Assembly: GCA_947507595.1 (NCBI GenBank) | Contig: OX382263.1 | Span: 30,351,133 to 30,415,132 of the forward strand | Direction of reading: 5' to 3' | Length of the DNA stretch: 64,000 bases | Source: Pyralis farinalis | Taxonomy: Eukaryota > Arthropoda > Insecta > Lepidoptera > Pyralidae | Part shown: positions 61,401 to 64,000 of the stretch, piece after piece | Layout of the letters: each line of letters starts with the position of its first letter | Numbering within the stretch: position 1 is the stretch's first letter | Translations under genes and position numbers: made by a program | Notes under the pieces: model-generated | Database searches by the model: none | What the model was told of the DNA's origin: nothing | The model's input: only the letters and a program-made list of their open reading frames with translations

Positions 61401-63535
61401 AACCCTTACAATTCGCAGCAAGTTTTTCTAACGACAAACATCTACAGCTCCTGAGAATGTCTCGTGGAGAATAACGTGTCGCAGAGACGAACGGAGCAGA
61501 CAGGACAGCGACGTCATGCATTTACAAATAGTAGTACGCGCGCCGGCGCTAGTCCGCATGAACTAATTGGTGGCGGAAGCACACAAACTCTCTCACTCTT
61601 TCGCCACGTACGTCCACCTGTCTCTCTATTTGTAGACACGTAACCAGCGACACGTAGCAAAAGGTAGACACGTTATACACCGACATTATTGTATTTTAAA
61701 ATGGCGCAAGTACTATATCTACGTACAGTTTTTATTATGACACTCTGCTCTAACAAAGAGACAAATGATAGGGGATACCTGTCGTTAGAAAGAGATGAAT
61801 ATATATATCTCAAGCATTTATACTTTGTGGCGATACGTATAGCCGCAACGCGTTTTTACAACGCGCGAGTTGGGCAATTACCTTACTTTCGTATTGCCAT
61901 TCTAGAGCGTGTACGACGTATCTATAACTATAAAAACATCTATCTACAACTCCACGTGACTCGATCCTTACATATCTCACTCGCTTCTTTAACATTCATT
62001 GCTCTTCTCGTGCACGCTCGCCGGTTTCTAGGGCTCCTCACATCACCTTCTGATAGAACACGTTCGATTTGGTCATGGTAGGTAAGTCTTGGCCTTCCCC
62101 GGCTCCTACATCCTTCCACTTTTGCATTGTACATCTGCTTCATCATTCTTCCATCCTGCAACTCACTTGTATGGCGATGATGATGGTGTCGTTCTGGACG
62201 GGGCCGAAGATGTCTTCATTGTGTATGGTCTGCGCGTCGTTGTACTTCTGGATCAGTCTCCGGATGTCTGTGATGTTCTTGGGGCCTGCTCTTTCCGTGG
62301 AGTTCACTGAAAAACACACGAACATACAGTTATTCAAGGGTGATTGACAGCCCAGTGGATACAGCACCGGCCTATTGAACAGGTGGTCCCCGGTTCGAAT
62401 CCAGGCATGCAGTACTAATTTCGTGTAAATCAGTTACCGTAGCCTATTAACGCTTGAAACATATGTCAATCGCGCGATGCCTCCTCTGCTGCTTACACAG
62501 CAACACCTTCGCGTCTTATGGCGCTCGGTCCTCTCTGCCTACCCCGCAAGGGACTTGGCGTGAAGATGTACATACATATATAAAAAATATTAATAAGAAA
62601 TTATAGAAGCTTACTGGTGACCTCGCTCACACGCAGGAACACAACAATCTTCTAGGGAGTTGTTATTTGGCCGCGGTTTTCTGTGAGGTGGAGGTACTTC
62701 CCCAGATGGGATGCTTCGATGTGCCCTACCTCTCTTAAAACATCCAGACCAAGACAAACAGACATGTTCATGCACACAAATGTTAGCCTTGTGTGGGAAT
62801 CGAACCCACGAGCGTTGGTGTCAAAGTCGCGTCATTCACGACTGAGCCACCGAGCTCGTCGACGATCTATATTTATATATATAAATATAGATTTACCGCG
62901 GACCTCGCCAATCCTTATGGATTAGGATAACGGGGTGACGCTAAGAAGAGGAAGAAGCCTATAGTACTCACCTACGTTGCAAATGTCCATAGGCTACGGT
63001 GACTATTTACCACCAGGCAGGCCGTACGCTTGATTGCCACCTTAGTGGTATAAACAAAAAAAAACAAACTGGTTGCACTCCGGGAGTGCCAGCAGAAGTG
63101 AAAACTTGAACATTAACGTTGTGCATTTTTGAATATTTTGGAATGGTTCGATGTTGATAAACTACGTTGAACGAAACGAGTAAGCGCCAAGAATTTCATG
63201 GCGCTTACAACGTTTTGGTCGCGAGAAAATAATACTATATGAACGATCTAGCGCTTCATGTTTTAATTGTTTAATTAGAGGTATCTAACGTTTTAGCGCT
63301 GCAGCGAACTTAAGTTCTAATTCTCACCAAAATCTTACGGTCAGGGTCACGTGTCCTGACGCGAGTTTAACATTTTTTACTCATCCCAAAAAGTGCACAA
63401 CACCGCTAAAGAAGTTTTCACTTCAAAAAAACTCACCACTTCCATTCTTAGGATGCACCGTAAGATACTTGTGGAGCTCCGGCGGCACCAGAGCCAGCAC
63501 CTGTTCTGATGTCTCGTTGGCATTCATCAGCTCCT
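28369..63535 (-). CDS. Mgat2: Mgat2: alpha-1,6-mannosyl-glycoprotein 2-beta-N-acetylglucosaminyltransferase (5' end outside window)
   Basis: Nine exons join in exact phase: 63535-63437, 62306-62167, 46672-46529, 45829-45732, 45182-45037, 44486-44326, 33723-33506, 30877-30698, 28438-28369 (417 residues plus stop in the window). All have GT..AG borders. The product adds GlcNAc in beta-1,2 linkage to the alpha-1,6-mannose arm of N-glycans in the Golgi (family GT16), the step after MGAT1 and mannosidase II. Diagnostic motifs: TLLIFSHDYY, FPGMDPNDCPRD, HYREAKYTQTKHHWWWK, IFLEEDHYVAEDF (nucleotide-sugar/metal site region), SSMHNMGFGFNRT, FCAYDDYNWDYSLLH, GPRVFHIGECG, GNGGWGDIRD. The missing N-terminus (tail, membrane anchor, part of the stem) must lie right of 64000. 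A possible extra exon at 37605-37736 is listed separately. The introns are repeat-filled, and one hosts an antisense gene. Confidence 0.95.
28748..29040 (-). repeat. Repeat D (AGGGTTCCGT family)
   Basis: From aatcggccaagtgcgagtca to gggtacggaaccctaaaaa; includes a gacggacggacggacggac run. The same element is at 51311-51756. It lies in the last Mgat2 intron. Confidence 0.8.
29040..29805. repeat. Intron DNA with a perfect hairpin
   Basis: Mostly AT-rich. At 29435-29471 aaaattcgagttaggt and its reverse complement flank a 5-base loop (tcctt); another gaattcgag-like copy (caattcgagttagc) follows at about 29510. The rest (to 29805) is a CpG-rich stretch without frames. Confidence 0.6.
29806..30690 (-). 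repeat. Long repeat of the D family (D2)
   Basis: Begins ccgtcaagtgcgagtccgag and ends cataagggttccgttttg. It contains a tandem of about 115 bp (cttgtgatgtaactacaaat at about 29895 and 30020, with an inverted piece between). The other copy starts at 63635 and runs off the window. Confidence 0.7.
30698..30877 (-). CDS. Mgat2: Mgat2 exon (C-terminal domain)
   Basis: Acceptor attatcctttacag; donor ag|gtaaga. Encodes (C)GIHHKKSNCNA, AYMYPSRVTA and KGNGGWGDI plus a split Arg. HHKK and GGWGDIR are hallmark MGAT2 C-terminal motifs. Confidence 0.93.
30915..31290 (+). repeat. SINE B2, full length
   Basis: Complete copy: tRNA-like head (gagctcggtgggtcagtcgt; B-box ggtttgattcccac), body (tctggggaagtacctccacc) and LINE-like tail (ggctacggtaactgctttac). 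It lies 38 bp from the acceptor of the Mgat2 exon at 30877, beyond a (ta)n run. Confidence 0.88.
31310..31765 (-). repeat. Repeat C (reverse) and RTE fragment
   Basis: 31310-31560 is reversed repeat C (ggcccgcattagatggtaag to ccacttttgtacaaagtctc). 31590-31760 carries RTE-LINE debris (ccttgtgggtaggcagagag, gataaaacacgaccaatttt). Confidence 0.75.
31763..32267 (-). repeat. SINE B2 copies (two, reverse)
   Basis: About 31763-31945 (ggaaggcatacaagcatacg) and about 32008-32267 (gtcaggaggtgtatacgcat to gacaaacagacatgttcagc). The second is broken by the hAT-like element at 32268 and its tRNA-like head resumes at 33113. Confidence 0.75.
32268..33112. mobile_element. hAT-like element (845 bp) with a DRE-like palindromic block
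   Basis: Ends CAGTGGCGTGCAC and GTGCACGCCACTG are a perfect 13-bp inverted pair. The flanks are CACACAC-rich (32260-32267 and 33113-33120), consistent with an 8-bp duplication of the interrupted SINE. Inside, ggcgctagtgtggcacatcg at 32467 forms an inverted repeat with a copy at about 32500 and is repeated directly at about 32530; it holds several ATCGAT motifs. An ATG at 32878 opens 45 codons (MDNIHCESCSGG) with no recognised domain. Confidence 0.75.
33180..33425 (-). repeat. SINE B1 (reverse)
   Basis: taagcaaagcttgtgttatg through acagacacgttcatgcacac and the reversed B-box to gccaccgagcgtgtcc. Confidence 0.8.
33506..33723 (-). CDS. Mgat2: Mgat2 exon (catalytic core)
   Basis: Acceptor ctactatttcag; donor gaatg|gtgagt. 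72 codons plus 2 nt: VEITPWHSSMHNMGFGFNRT, FCAYDDYNWDYSLLHLS, GPRVFHIGE. The DDYNWD motif holds the proposed catalytic acid/base region of GT16. Confidence 0.95.
33965..34395. repeat. Diverged tandem duplication (about 200 bp x 2)
   Basis: Units 33965-34165 and 34192-34395 align end to end (gttaag-t/c-catgaat, then caacattttt, acaagtattg, catgcata, caagc/gataattga). They differ at roughly one base in five. In the Mgat2 intron; no coding frame. Confidence 0.8.
34552..34865 (-). repeat. SINE J, full, with a 21-bp perfect hairpin
   Basis: Minus-strand tRNA-like head (B-box ggttcgaatcctggc near 34805), body, and 3' end at gttatcccgtttcctaat (reversed). Within it 34669-34689 and 34698-34718 are perfect inverted repeats (ccagagggaaatccagacct) around an 8-base loop, a feature the other J copies lack. 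Confidence 0.85.
34870..36745. other. Mgat2 intron, no gene seen
   Basis: AT-rich. Short open frames at 35173-35415 (+) and 36504-36743 (+) have no recognised motif, and neither shows convincing paired splice sites. An acceptor-like ttttaaattgcag precedes 35173 but nothing else supports an exon. Confidence 0.4.
36750..37012 (-). repeat. SINE B2 (reverse)
   Basis: tacgtcgggaggcatacaag to acgttgatgcgccctaccta. Confidence 0.88.
37206..37592. mobile_element. Imperfect long-TIR element (MITE-like)
   Basis: The left arm (about 37206-37265: caaaatcccatcgcataatt, ttgacttcatttt) is inverted at about 37540-37590 (aaagtcaaaatattgcgatg, aaattttggtct). The spacing of about 390 bp and the absence of coding suggest a MITE. 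It lies directly 3' of the candidate Mgat2 cassette exon. Confidence 0.6.
37605..37736 (-). CDS. Mgat2: Candidate extra (cassette) exon of Mgat2, 44 codons
   Basis: Between the exons at 44326 and 33723, both phase 0, lies an open segment of exactly 132 bp bordered by acaacag| (37737) and aag|gtgtct (37604). It reads RKKQLTLSYIQQVKAANEER, then RRRQQDTQTWNFQVYPNIYS, STQK. Joining it would keep frame between GDK and VEITPW. It is bounded by in-frame stops on both sides (tga 6 nt upstream of the acceptor; tag after gtgtctgctgta), and its base composition is richer in G+C than the intron. Human MGAT2 has nothing of this kind here, so it would be a charged insertion in a surface loop before the acceptor-binding part. 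The acceptor has a weak pyrimidine tract. It could instead belong to another transcript. Confidence 0.55.
37740..39620. other. Mgat2 intron, no gene seen
   Basis: AT-rich with long homopolymer runs. No repeat family of the window is recognised here, and the 84-codon frame at 38432-38686 looks like low-complexity AT sequence. Confidence 0.4.
39640..40815 (-). pseudogene. Degenerate LINE reverse-transcriptase fragment
   Basis: On the minus strand GVPRGSLIGPLLFAIFLNDI (about 40655-40595) is followed by the RT active-site remnant LLLLCADVTKIFKRVET and KLDLNVSKCYFMNLT. The usual YADD has become CADV, and many stops follow toward 39640, where C-terminal retroelement sequence persists. It is an old, dead copy. 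Confidence 0.75.
40818..41987. mobile_element. TIR element with about 95-bp inverted ends
   Basis: Left 40818-40915 (taacttgttcgtaacttatt, then tttgtttgttatttgtcaat, tggtagtttgtttacacaca, agtgacgtcac) is mirrored at about 41895-41987 with about 90% identity. Inner parts (gaatcactttttgaa / ttcaaaaagtgattc) are also inverted. The centre has been invaded by LINE M (41105-41260) and RTE LINE (41285-41690) fragments. A solo end copy is at 42472-42615. Confidence 0.8.
41285..41690 (-). pseudogene. RTE-type LINE fragment
   Basis: Minus strand reads NDLRNRVSLKEGNVVKR, LRWFGHVQSREERVTEQI. Preceded (plus coordinates 41290-41460) by the downstream part cacgctaggtcccttgcagg. Nested in the TIR element. 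Confidence 0.7.
42065..42470 (+). repeat. LINE 3'-end repeat F
   Basis: ctggaaataattcagcacag, ttggcaagtttctttcggca to gcgaaggcccaatggcacat. Confidence 0.78.
42472..42615 (+). repeat. Solo end of the long-TIR element
   Basis: taacgtcacgtgtttttacg to ttgaataactttttgaaat parallels the left sub-terminal region of the element at 40818. Only this part is present. Confidence 0.65.
42825..43120. repeat. Repeat L
   Basis: ccttactcatcccactgcag, ggggtttagagcatactcta, caagccgcccgagggccact, cactcgag-type end. Copies at 45905-46190 and, partly, 56920-56990. Confidence 0.75.
43345..43603 (+). repeat. SINE B2 (no head)
   Basis: aaagcagcccgtctggggaa to cctcccgacgtagtataaaa. Confidence 0.85.
43605..44325. 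other. Mgat2 intron with hairpin and diverged duplication
   Basis: 43749-43761 and 43768-43780 (ttgtcgctgtttt and inverse) form a perfect hairpin. Segments near 43995-44130 and 44175-44290 share blocks (gatcagt, gactat, gtctaaga, accgaaact), suggesting an old duplication. No gene. Confidence 0.45.
44326..44486 (-). CDS. Mgat2: Mgat2 exon (EEDH motif)
   Basis: Acceptor atattttttttcag; donor gacaag|gtaag. Encodes (G)MVIFLEEDHYVAEDFIHMLY, CPQCEILSLGTY, ending NGDK. LEEDHY is the metal/UDP-binding signature of MGAT2. Confidence 0.95.
44555..44690 (+). repeat. Repeat A copy
   Basis: ctgctttgtgtactttcacc, agatgcaacatgccgacgct; joined at 44690 to SINE B2. Confidence 0.8.
44690..45012 (+). repeat. 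SINE B2 followed by SINE B1 tail
   Basis: B2 44690-44938 (acatttgtgtgcacgaacat to tcccgacattgtatcaa), then the B1 3' piece 44944-45012 (gtctagtaccataacacaag to gcgctgtgtaatttgtc). Confidence 0.82.
45037..45182 (-). CDS. Mgat2: Mgat2 exon (HWWWK motif)
   Basis: Acceptor gtatcttctag; donor gcag|gtatat. One base plus 48 codons plus one base: AVKLQCNNALHPDLHGHYRE, AKYTQTKHHWWWKANRIFNQ, LQCTSGHA. HYREAK and TKHHWWWK are invariant in MGAT2. Confidence 0.95.
45222..45535 (-). repeat. SINE B2 (reverse, with internal change)
   Basis: acgtcggaaggcttacaagc to cacacgcaggaacacaacaa. A non-SINE stretch (ttcgcggtcgtaaacgacca) sits at about 45340-45365. Confidence 0.75.
45732..45829 (-). CDS. Mgat2: Mgat2 exon
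   Basis: Acceptor taatcttttag; donor gaaaa|gtaagt. 32 codons plus 2 nt: VMQIFYPHSIQVHPHEFPGM, DPNDCPRDAKFE. PxEFPGxDPxDCPRD is an MGAT2 signature. Confidence 0.95.
45905..46190. repeat. Repeat L copy
   Basis: ccacatcaaccgttactcat, ggggtttagagcatactcca, caagccgcccgagggccact, gataaacccatccataaaca. Confidence 0.75.
46220..46495 (-). repeat. SINE B2 (reverse)
   Basis: From gtattactcgcgcgaagcca to the reversed head (gggaatcgaacacacgagtg, ccacctagctcgtc). Confidence 0.85.
46529..46672 (-). CDS. Mgat2: Mgat2 exon
   Basis: Acceptor ttctgcccccag; donor actaag|gtaagg. 48 codons, phase 0: VHTRLTYLRHLIVSLAQARD, TLLIFSHDYYDEEIN, ending SIDFTK. FSHD is conserved in the family. Confidence 0.95.
46720..46862 (+). 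repeat. LINE M 3' tail
   Basis: tgcgtgaagaggtttttaga, gcaaatgtccatatgctacg, ccaccttagtggtataaaaa. Confidence 0.8.
46925..47230 (-). pseudogene. RTE-type LINE fragment
   Basis: Plus text tataacttcacgccaaatcc, gataaaacacgatc-type blocks; the minus strand carries remnants of the pol C-terminus (KQIYNANVKGCR). Confidence 0.65.
47280..47540 (+). repeat. Repeat E copy
   Basis: aaccagttcagaatgcgcaa to cataggaaaggtgttcctga. Confidence 0.85.
47540..48795. other. Mgat2 intron, no gene seen; part of repeat I
   Basis: At about 48300-48475, actacgttgaacgaaacgcg, taagcgccatg and cagcgctgcagcgtac match the interior of the element at 63090-63430. 47925-47945 has a scrap of repeat D (acggaaccctacactgtgct). 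Confidence 0.5.
48797..49135. repeat. SINE B2 pieces (plus then minus)
   Basis: Plus 48797-49025 (agaggttgggcgcatcaaag to ggctacggtaatcgctttac); minus about 49022-49135 (gcatacggcttgctcacaag to actgctttgatgcgcc). Confidence 0.78.
49140..49605. repeat. SINE J (plus) and RTE LINE fragment (minus)
   Basis: 49140-49385: cttgctcggcggtgaaagga to ggattaggaaacgggataac. 49383-49605: ataacttcacgccaaagccc, cacgctcgccggtttctagg, cacgaccaatttggtcatgg (reversed pol C-terminus). Confidence 0.75.
49664..49833 (+). CDS. SAM gene exon (first found)
   Basis: Acceptor tgcgtctttacag; donor cctca|gtgagt. 56 codons plus 2 nt: KNKPSPAPSKGGAKMIIPRG, SGVKPPRAIVYPSPDETT, CFKCGCFPRESPYRYP. It is GC-rich against repeat-rich AT surroundings. 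Phase 0 at its 5' end implies an upstream exon. Confidence 0.75.
49664..59751 (+). CDS. SAM-domain protein, SAMD15-like (5' end not found), nested antisense in an Mgat2 intron
   Basis: Eight exons join in phase: 49664-49833, 51084-51234, 53805-53906, 55289-55440, 56754-56825, 57618-57732, 59346-59420, 59530-59751 (1059 nt, 352 residues plus stop, no initiator yet). The SAM domain spans exons 2-4: DWSQDDVATWMSEELGLPQY, CILNNHISGMRLLMLEDPSK, LPEINIHDFNHM, ISKAIRKLY. It is followed by RSIGLPPR, as in SAMD15 (RSISLPYR from memory). Upstream lies a basic, Pro-rich segment with CFKCGC. Downstream are RWMKILMPEPVYRNHWDLVW and a Lys/Arg-rich tail (RRKMAKTKFFA). SAM domains mediate protein-protein or RNA contacts; the function here is unknown. 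All introns are GT..AG except the fourth (GC..AG). The whole coding region lies in Mgat2's intron on the opposite strand. SAMD15 orthology is tentative. Confidence 0.85.
49835..50345 (+). repeat. LINE M 3' end with coding remnant
   Basis: 49944-50288 encodes SLCVFYRLYNGLCSEELFEM, FYNCTARRRRGVHPHTLEPQ, LPRTLKLWNKLPAEVFPRDY, a C-terminal domain seen in many insect non-LTR elements. It is followed by the 3' tail gcaaatgtccataggctacg to ccttagtggtataaaaaaa. Longest M copy in the window. Confidence 0.85.
50345..50935. repeat. Repeat A piece and RTE LINE pieces
   Basis: 50345-50450 is repeat A (gaactagcgccggccggcac). 50455-50600 is a minus and 50640-50930 a plus RTE fragment (plus encodes MTKQIYEYNAKVEGFRSRGR, GNVRSPRNRRACMKRATNVK, EVCKDRVLWRSVLSAYPARD). 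Confidence 0.75.
51084..51234 (+). CDS. SAM gene exon
   Basis: Acceptor gatctcccttcag; donor tacatg|gtattt. One base (completing Gln) plus 50 codons: KLTPCSTSPLTLYEVAAAVV, DKLAFPEALDWSQDDVATWM, SEELGLPQYM. Confidence 0.85.
51262..51975 (+). repeat. Repeat C interrupted by repeat D
   Basis: Repeat C halves at 51262-51310 and 51757-51975 are contiguous in the copy at 31310. Repeat D (51311-51756: agggttccgtacccaaaggg to gactcgaacttggccgattt) has inserted, leaving a short duplication (tatt). Confidence 0.85.
52000..52308 (+). mobile_element. MITE H copy
   Basis: Ends gaagtaaaacttc (52005) and gaagctttacttc (52290). Interior acagacaataggcctgcact, cttccgttcgcctcgcccga. Confidence 0.78.
52340..53115. 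repeat. SINE J, SINE B2 and SINE B1 cluster
   Basis: J piece 52340-52465 (+), B2 52470-52735 (-), J piece about 52738-52860, B1 52870-53115 (-, from ttgtcggacaaattacacag to the reversed B-box). J pieces on both sides of B2 suggest B2 inserted into J. Confidence 0.75.
53156..53555 (+). repeat. SINE B2, full length
   Basis: Head aactcggtggcgcagtggtg, B-box gtgggttcgattcccaaac, body and tail ggctacggtaaccgcttaac. Confidence 0.88.
53560..53785 (+). repeat. SINE B2 body and tail abutting an exon
   Basis: tacctccacttcacatgaaa to gtatgcctgtacgcctcccg, ending in a run of A at about 53783. It lies about 16 bp from the SAM-gene exon acceptor at 53805. Confidence 0.83.
53805..53906 (+). CDS. SAM gene exon (second half of SAM domain)
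   Basis: Acceptor cattggttccag. 34 codons: ECILNNHISGMRLLMLEDPS, KLPEINIHDFNHMV. Tandem in-frame donors atg|gtagta and gta|gtaagt: the second is the better consensus and is used here. Confidence 0.85.
53920..54475 (+). repeat. LINE 3' end F interrupted by repeat E
   Basis: F 53920-54012 and 54269-54475; repeat E (reverse) at 54015-54268 (caggaacaccgttcctatat to ttgcgcattctcaactggtt). Confidence 0.83.
54522..54785 (+). repeat. SINE B1, full
   Basis: gacgagctggtacctcagtc (A-box), gtgggttcgattcccacac (B-box), gatggcgttgtgtaatttgt. Confidence 0.85.
54980..55247 (-). repeat. SINE B1, full (reverse)
   Basis: attgtcggacaaattacaca to gcgccaccgagctcgtc. It ends about 40 bp before the SAM-gene exon at 55289. 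Confidence 0.87.
55289..55440 (+). CDS. SAM gene exon with GC donor
   Basis: Acceptor ataatttcttgcag. 50 codons plus 2 nt: VISKAIRKLYSADFIQFVRS, IGLPPRKPSTHCTWFKSRSG, PTWGVRQNWS. The exon is followed by ag|gcaaga, a GC-AG donor. The frame closes exactly with the next exon (ag+a = Arg). Confidence 0.85.
55478..55837 (-). repeat. SINE B2, full (reverse)
   Basis: acgtggggaggcagacgagc to tgagacaccgagctcgtc. Confidence 0.88.
55885..56505. repeat. SINE J pieces around a LINE M 3' end
   Basis: J (-) 55890-56085, LINE M (+) 56085-56395 (NELPAEVSPRDYGTEFKK and the tail), J head (-) 56395-56505 (ggattcgaaccgggagcaag). LINE M apparently inserted in J. Confidence 0.78.
56515..56725 (-). pseudogene. RTE-type LINE fragment
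   Basis: cttcacgccaggtcccttgc, cacgctcgccggtccctacg, cacgaccaatttggtcatgg. Confidence 0.7.
56754..56825 (+). CDS. SAM gene exon
   Basis: Acceptor tttattttaaacag; donor gtctg|gtatgt. Encodes CDLLRWMKILMPEPVYRNHW, DLV plus 2 nt of Trp. Confidence 0.82.
56920..57191. repeat. Repeat L scrap and MITE H (reverse, first part)
   Basis: 56920-56990 is repeat L (tactacatcaacccttactc). 56994-57191 is MITE H in reverse (aatgcgtgacgagagtgtta to taagacacagtgcag), continued at 57485. Confidence 0.72.
57192..57484. mobile_element. 293-bp MITE with CAG target duplication, nested in MITE H
   Basis: Inverted ends ccatgcaattctgtaag and ccatgcaattctctaag (16/17). It is flanked by CAG at 57189-57191 and 57485-57487. 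Removing it restores the MITE H sequence (cactgtgcaggcctattgtc on the opposite strand of the other copies). No coding capacity. Confidence 0.85.
57485..57548 (-). mobile_element. MITE H, second part
   Basis: caggcctattgtctgtatca to tttacttcagtcg, the outer end of H. Confidence 0.75.
57618..57732 (+). CDS. SAM gene exon
   Basis: Acceptor ctttcttgtcatag; donor tatttg|gtaagt. Encodes YQKPEFPKLMYARVAKPSSQ, SNIPHYKPVYTDICQEYL. Confidence 0.82.
57735..58060 (-). pseudogene. RTE-type LINE fragment (different subfamily)
   Basis: Minus frame reads MLKYFGRFERMNDKRVTKEV, then GRGRPRRTHIDQIGDVLKKG, an RTE-like pol C-terminus distinct from the other copies. Confidence 0.75.
58177..59323 (-). mobile_element. 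Helitron with helicase remnant (1147 bp)
   Basis: On the minus strand the 5' end is TCCTTACTAATATTATAAAT (59323) and the 3' end is gcgggcacagCTAG (58177), preceded by a GC-rich hairpin region. It is inserted between A and T, as Helitrons do. Only a broken helicase remains inside. Confidence 0.88.
58488..58935 (-). pseudogene. Helitron PIF1-like helicase remnant
   Basis: Minus frames read LKIGEDCMPTD, then MITLSREFCQIVDSTDDL (frame change), then WLRERAILAPTNEIVNKINK, SVDNVMDTEQVTSYPIEFLN, LRLKVGVPVI. These are C-terminal motifs of Helitron Rep-Hel proteins. Frameshifts and stops disable it. Confidence 0.82.
59346..59420 (+). CDS. SAM gene exon (short)
   Basis: 25 codons: DRQQISQFVSEQSHKVLAGI, QVLPK; acceptor gcgagttcag, donor aag|gtgact. 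An alternative acceptor (ctcacag, exon from 59367) would drop seven residues and also stays in frame. Both acceptors have poor pyrimidine tracts, so this is the weakest exon of the gene. Confidence 0.6.
59530..59751 (+). CDS. SAM gene last exon
   Basis: Acceptor cttaaatttcag. 73 codons and TAG: VPRKFKFQTGIPDEDQKIWT, ERRPSIPRKEKGKAKHLKPK, VPGEVSLAGVAGKDLILARR, ending KMAKTKFFA. An ATTAAA (59774-59779) follows as a possible poly(A) signal. Confidence 0.83.
   Translation, partial: VPRKFKFQTGIPDEDQKIWTERRPSIPRKEKGKAKHLKPKESRLVPGEVSLAGVAGKDLILARRKMAKTKFFA
59840..60112 (+). pseudogene. RTE-type LINE fragment
   Basis: Similar to 21979: gaaagagtgtcggtgttaag, catgctccgttggttcggac; ends aaggaatttggcgtaaagtt. 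Confidence 0.75.
60117..60490. repeat. Repeat N (ACCGACTTCAAAAAAGG)
   Basis: Begins ttttaaccgacttcaaaaaa. Followed by low-complexity A/T-rich DNA to about 60490. This is a sequence I recognise as common in moth and butterfly genomes. Single copy here. Confidence 0.55.
60566..60920 (-). repeat. SINE B2, full (reverse)
   Basis: ctacaacgggaggcatacaa to tgagccaccgagctcatc. Confidence 0.87.
61095..61600 (-). repeat. SINE B2 and repeat A (reverse)
   Basis: B2 about 61095-61410 (diverged; cttactggtgacctcactca...gggaatcgaaccc). Repeat A 61440-61600 (gtggcggaagcacacaaact). Confidence 0.75.
61600..61945. other. Mgat2 intron, no gene seen
   Basis: The open frame beginning MAQVLYLRTV at about 61701 runs into the LINE fragment and has no motif. 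Confidence 0.4.
61945..62155 (-). pseudogene. RTE-type LINE fragment
   Basis: Minus frame: KQMYNAKVEGCRSRGRPRLT, EGDVRSPRNRRACTRRAMNV. It ends about 10 bp short of the donor of the Mgat2 exon at 62167. Confidence 0.75.
62167..62306 (-). CDS. Mgat2: Mgat2 exon
   Basis: Acceptor cgtgtgtttttcag; donor atacaa|gtgagt. 2 nt (completing Val) plus 46 codons: NSTERAGPKNITDIRRLIQK, YNDAQTIHNEDIFGPVQNDT, IIIAIQ. NST and NIT are potential N-glycosylation sites. Confidence 0.93.
62343..62860. repeat. SINE J head and SINE B2 with an RTE scrap inside
   Basis: 62343-62413 J head (+; agcccagtggatacagcacc). B2 (-) 62415-62505 and 62608-62860, split by RTE-LINE debris (62508-62575: ttatggcgctcggtcctctc, cgcaagggacttggcgtgaa). 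Confidence 0.75.
62970..63065 (+). repeat. LINE M 3' tail
   Basis: gcaaatgtccataggctacg to ccttagtggtataaacaaaa. Confidence 0.8.
63090..63430. mobile_element. MITE touching an Mgat2 splice donor
   Basis: Palindromic ends gaagtgaaaacttg (63095) and gaagttttcacttc (63411). The interior has cgttgaacgaaacgagtaag and agcgctgcagcgaac, shared with 48300-48475. Its outer end lies within about 7 nt of the donor hexamer gtgagt at 63431-63436. Confidence 0.75.
63437..63535 (-). CDS. Mgat2: Mgat2 exon (most 5' in window)
   Basis: Acceptor ttttgtttccag; donor agtg|gtgagt. Encodes ELMNANETSEQVLALVPPEL, HKYLTVHPKNGS, with partial codons at each end. It is stem-region sequence, not catalytic; identity rests on the perfect phase match to the next exon. 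The upstream exon lies beyond the window. Confidence 0.78.
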
Positions 63536-63634
63536 CTGGAAACAAAAGTGATGATTTAAAAAAAAACCGACTACTCCGACTCTCCTGCGAAGATTTTATT
63601 GTATTTCTCTACAATGCATACATAAATTGTTTTT

Positions 63635-64000
63635 AGGGTTCCGTACCTCAAGAGGAAAAACGGAACCCTTATAAGGTCAATTTGTTGCCCGTCTGCTTGT
63701 CTGACGAAACGCTTTTTCTCAGCGACGGGTGGAGATGTCAAGCTGAAATTAATCTCAAATACTCAAGGTCTGCAATCCCTTCGAGCAGTGCTAAATCAAA
63801 CTTCTAAGTCAACGCAATCAAAAGATACGGCTGTTTATGTCTCGTTTTAGCTCATATTTTGACACTCGCAAGGGAATCAAAACCTACAGGGTACTTCACG
63901 TTGACATAGAATCATGAAATTTGGTAACAAGCAATGTCACGTAGCATAAGTAAAGGAAAAATCCGAAAACTGTAGATTTGTAAAAAAAAAATCCCGAAAA
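63635..64000. repeat. Repeat D2 (runs off the window)
   Basis: tttagggttccgtacctcaa, gtggagatgtcaagctgaaa, gcaatcccttcgagcagtgc, ggctgtttatgtctcgtttt. It matches the reverse of 29806-30690. Confidence 0.75.

Noticed and set aside
1..64000. CRISPR array, bacterial operon or plasmid features
   Set aside because: No regularly spaced short repeats, no prokaryotic gene packing, and clear introns.

Overview
This is eukaryotic nuclear DNA. It is AT-rich, has spliced genes with long introns, and carries dense families of short interspersed repeats. The repeat types (tRNA-headed SINEs, jockey- and RTE-like LINE debris, a Helitron with TCCTTACTAATATTATAAA and CTAG ends, hAT-like MITEs, a mariner) and the protein families suggest an insect, most likely a moth or butterfly (Lepidoptera). 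That assignment rests on pattern recognition, not on a database search.

Four host loci are supported. (1) At about 980-1078 (+) is the first exon of a THAP zinc-finger protein. (2) At 4563-16172 (+) is a two-exon gene for a REXO4/ISG20-like DEDDh 3'-5' exonuclease. Its 10.9 kb intron is filled by an intact jockey-like LINE (5434-10133, -), a decayed LINE (about 10880-13293, +) and SINEs. The usual first catalytic Asp of the exonuclease is Tyr. (3) From 28369 to beyond the right edge (-) lies most of Mgat2 (N-acetylglucosaminyltransferase II, Golgi complex N-glycan synthesis). Nine exons join in perfect phase, and a tenth, possibly alternative, 132-bp exon sits in a 10.6 kb intron. The first exon(s), encoding the membrane anchor, lie outside the window. 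(4) Within the 15.5 kb Mgat2 intron between 46673 and 62166, on the opposite strand, is a SAM-domain gene resembling SAMD15 (eight exons, 49664-59751, +). One of its introns starts with GC instead of GT. Its 5' exon(s) were not found.

By region: 1-4.5 kb is a CpG-rich THAP promoter area with a hAT-like MITE; 4.5-16.5 kb is the exonuclease gene and its inserted LINEs; 16.5-28 kb is intergenic repeat territory with a complete mariner (19592-20903) and a hAT-like element carrying an inner repeat; 28-64 kb is Mgat2 with the nested SAM gene and heavily nested repeats, including a Helitron 22 bp from a SAM-gene exon and a MITE touching an Mgat2 splice donor.

The two glycan- and SAM-related genes show no evident functional link beyond being nested. 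The repeats give a clear relative chronology because many sit inside one another. Several unrelated repeat families end in nearly the same 3' tail as a LINE in the window, which suggests they were copied by that LINE's machinery.
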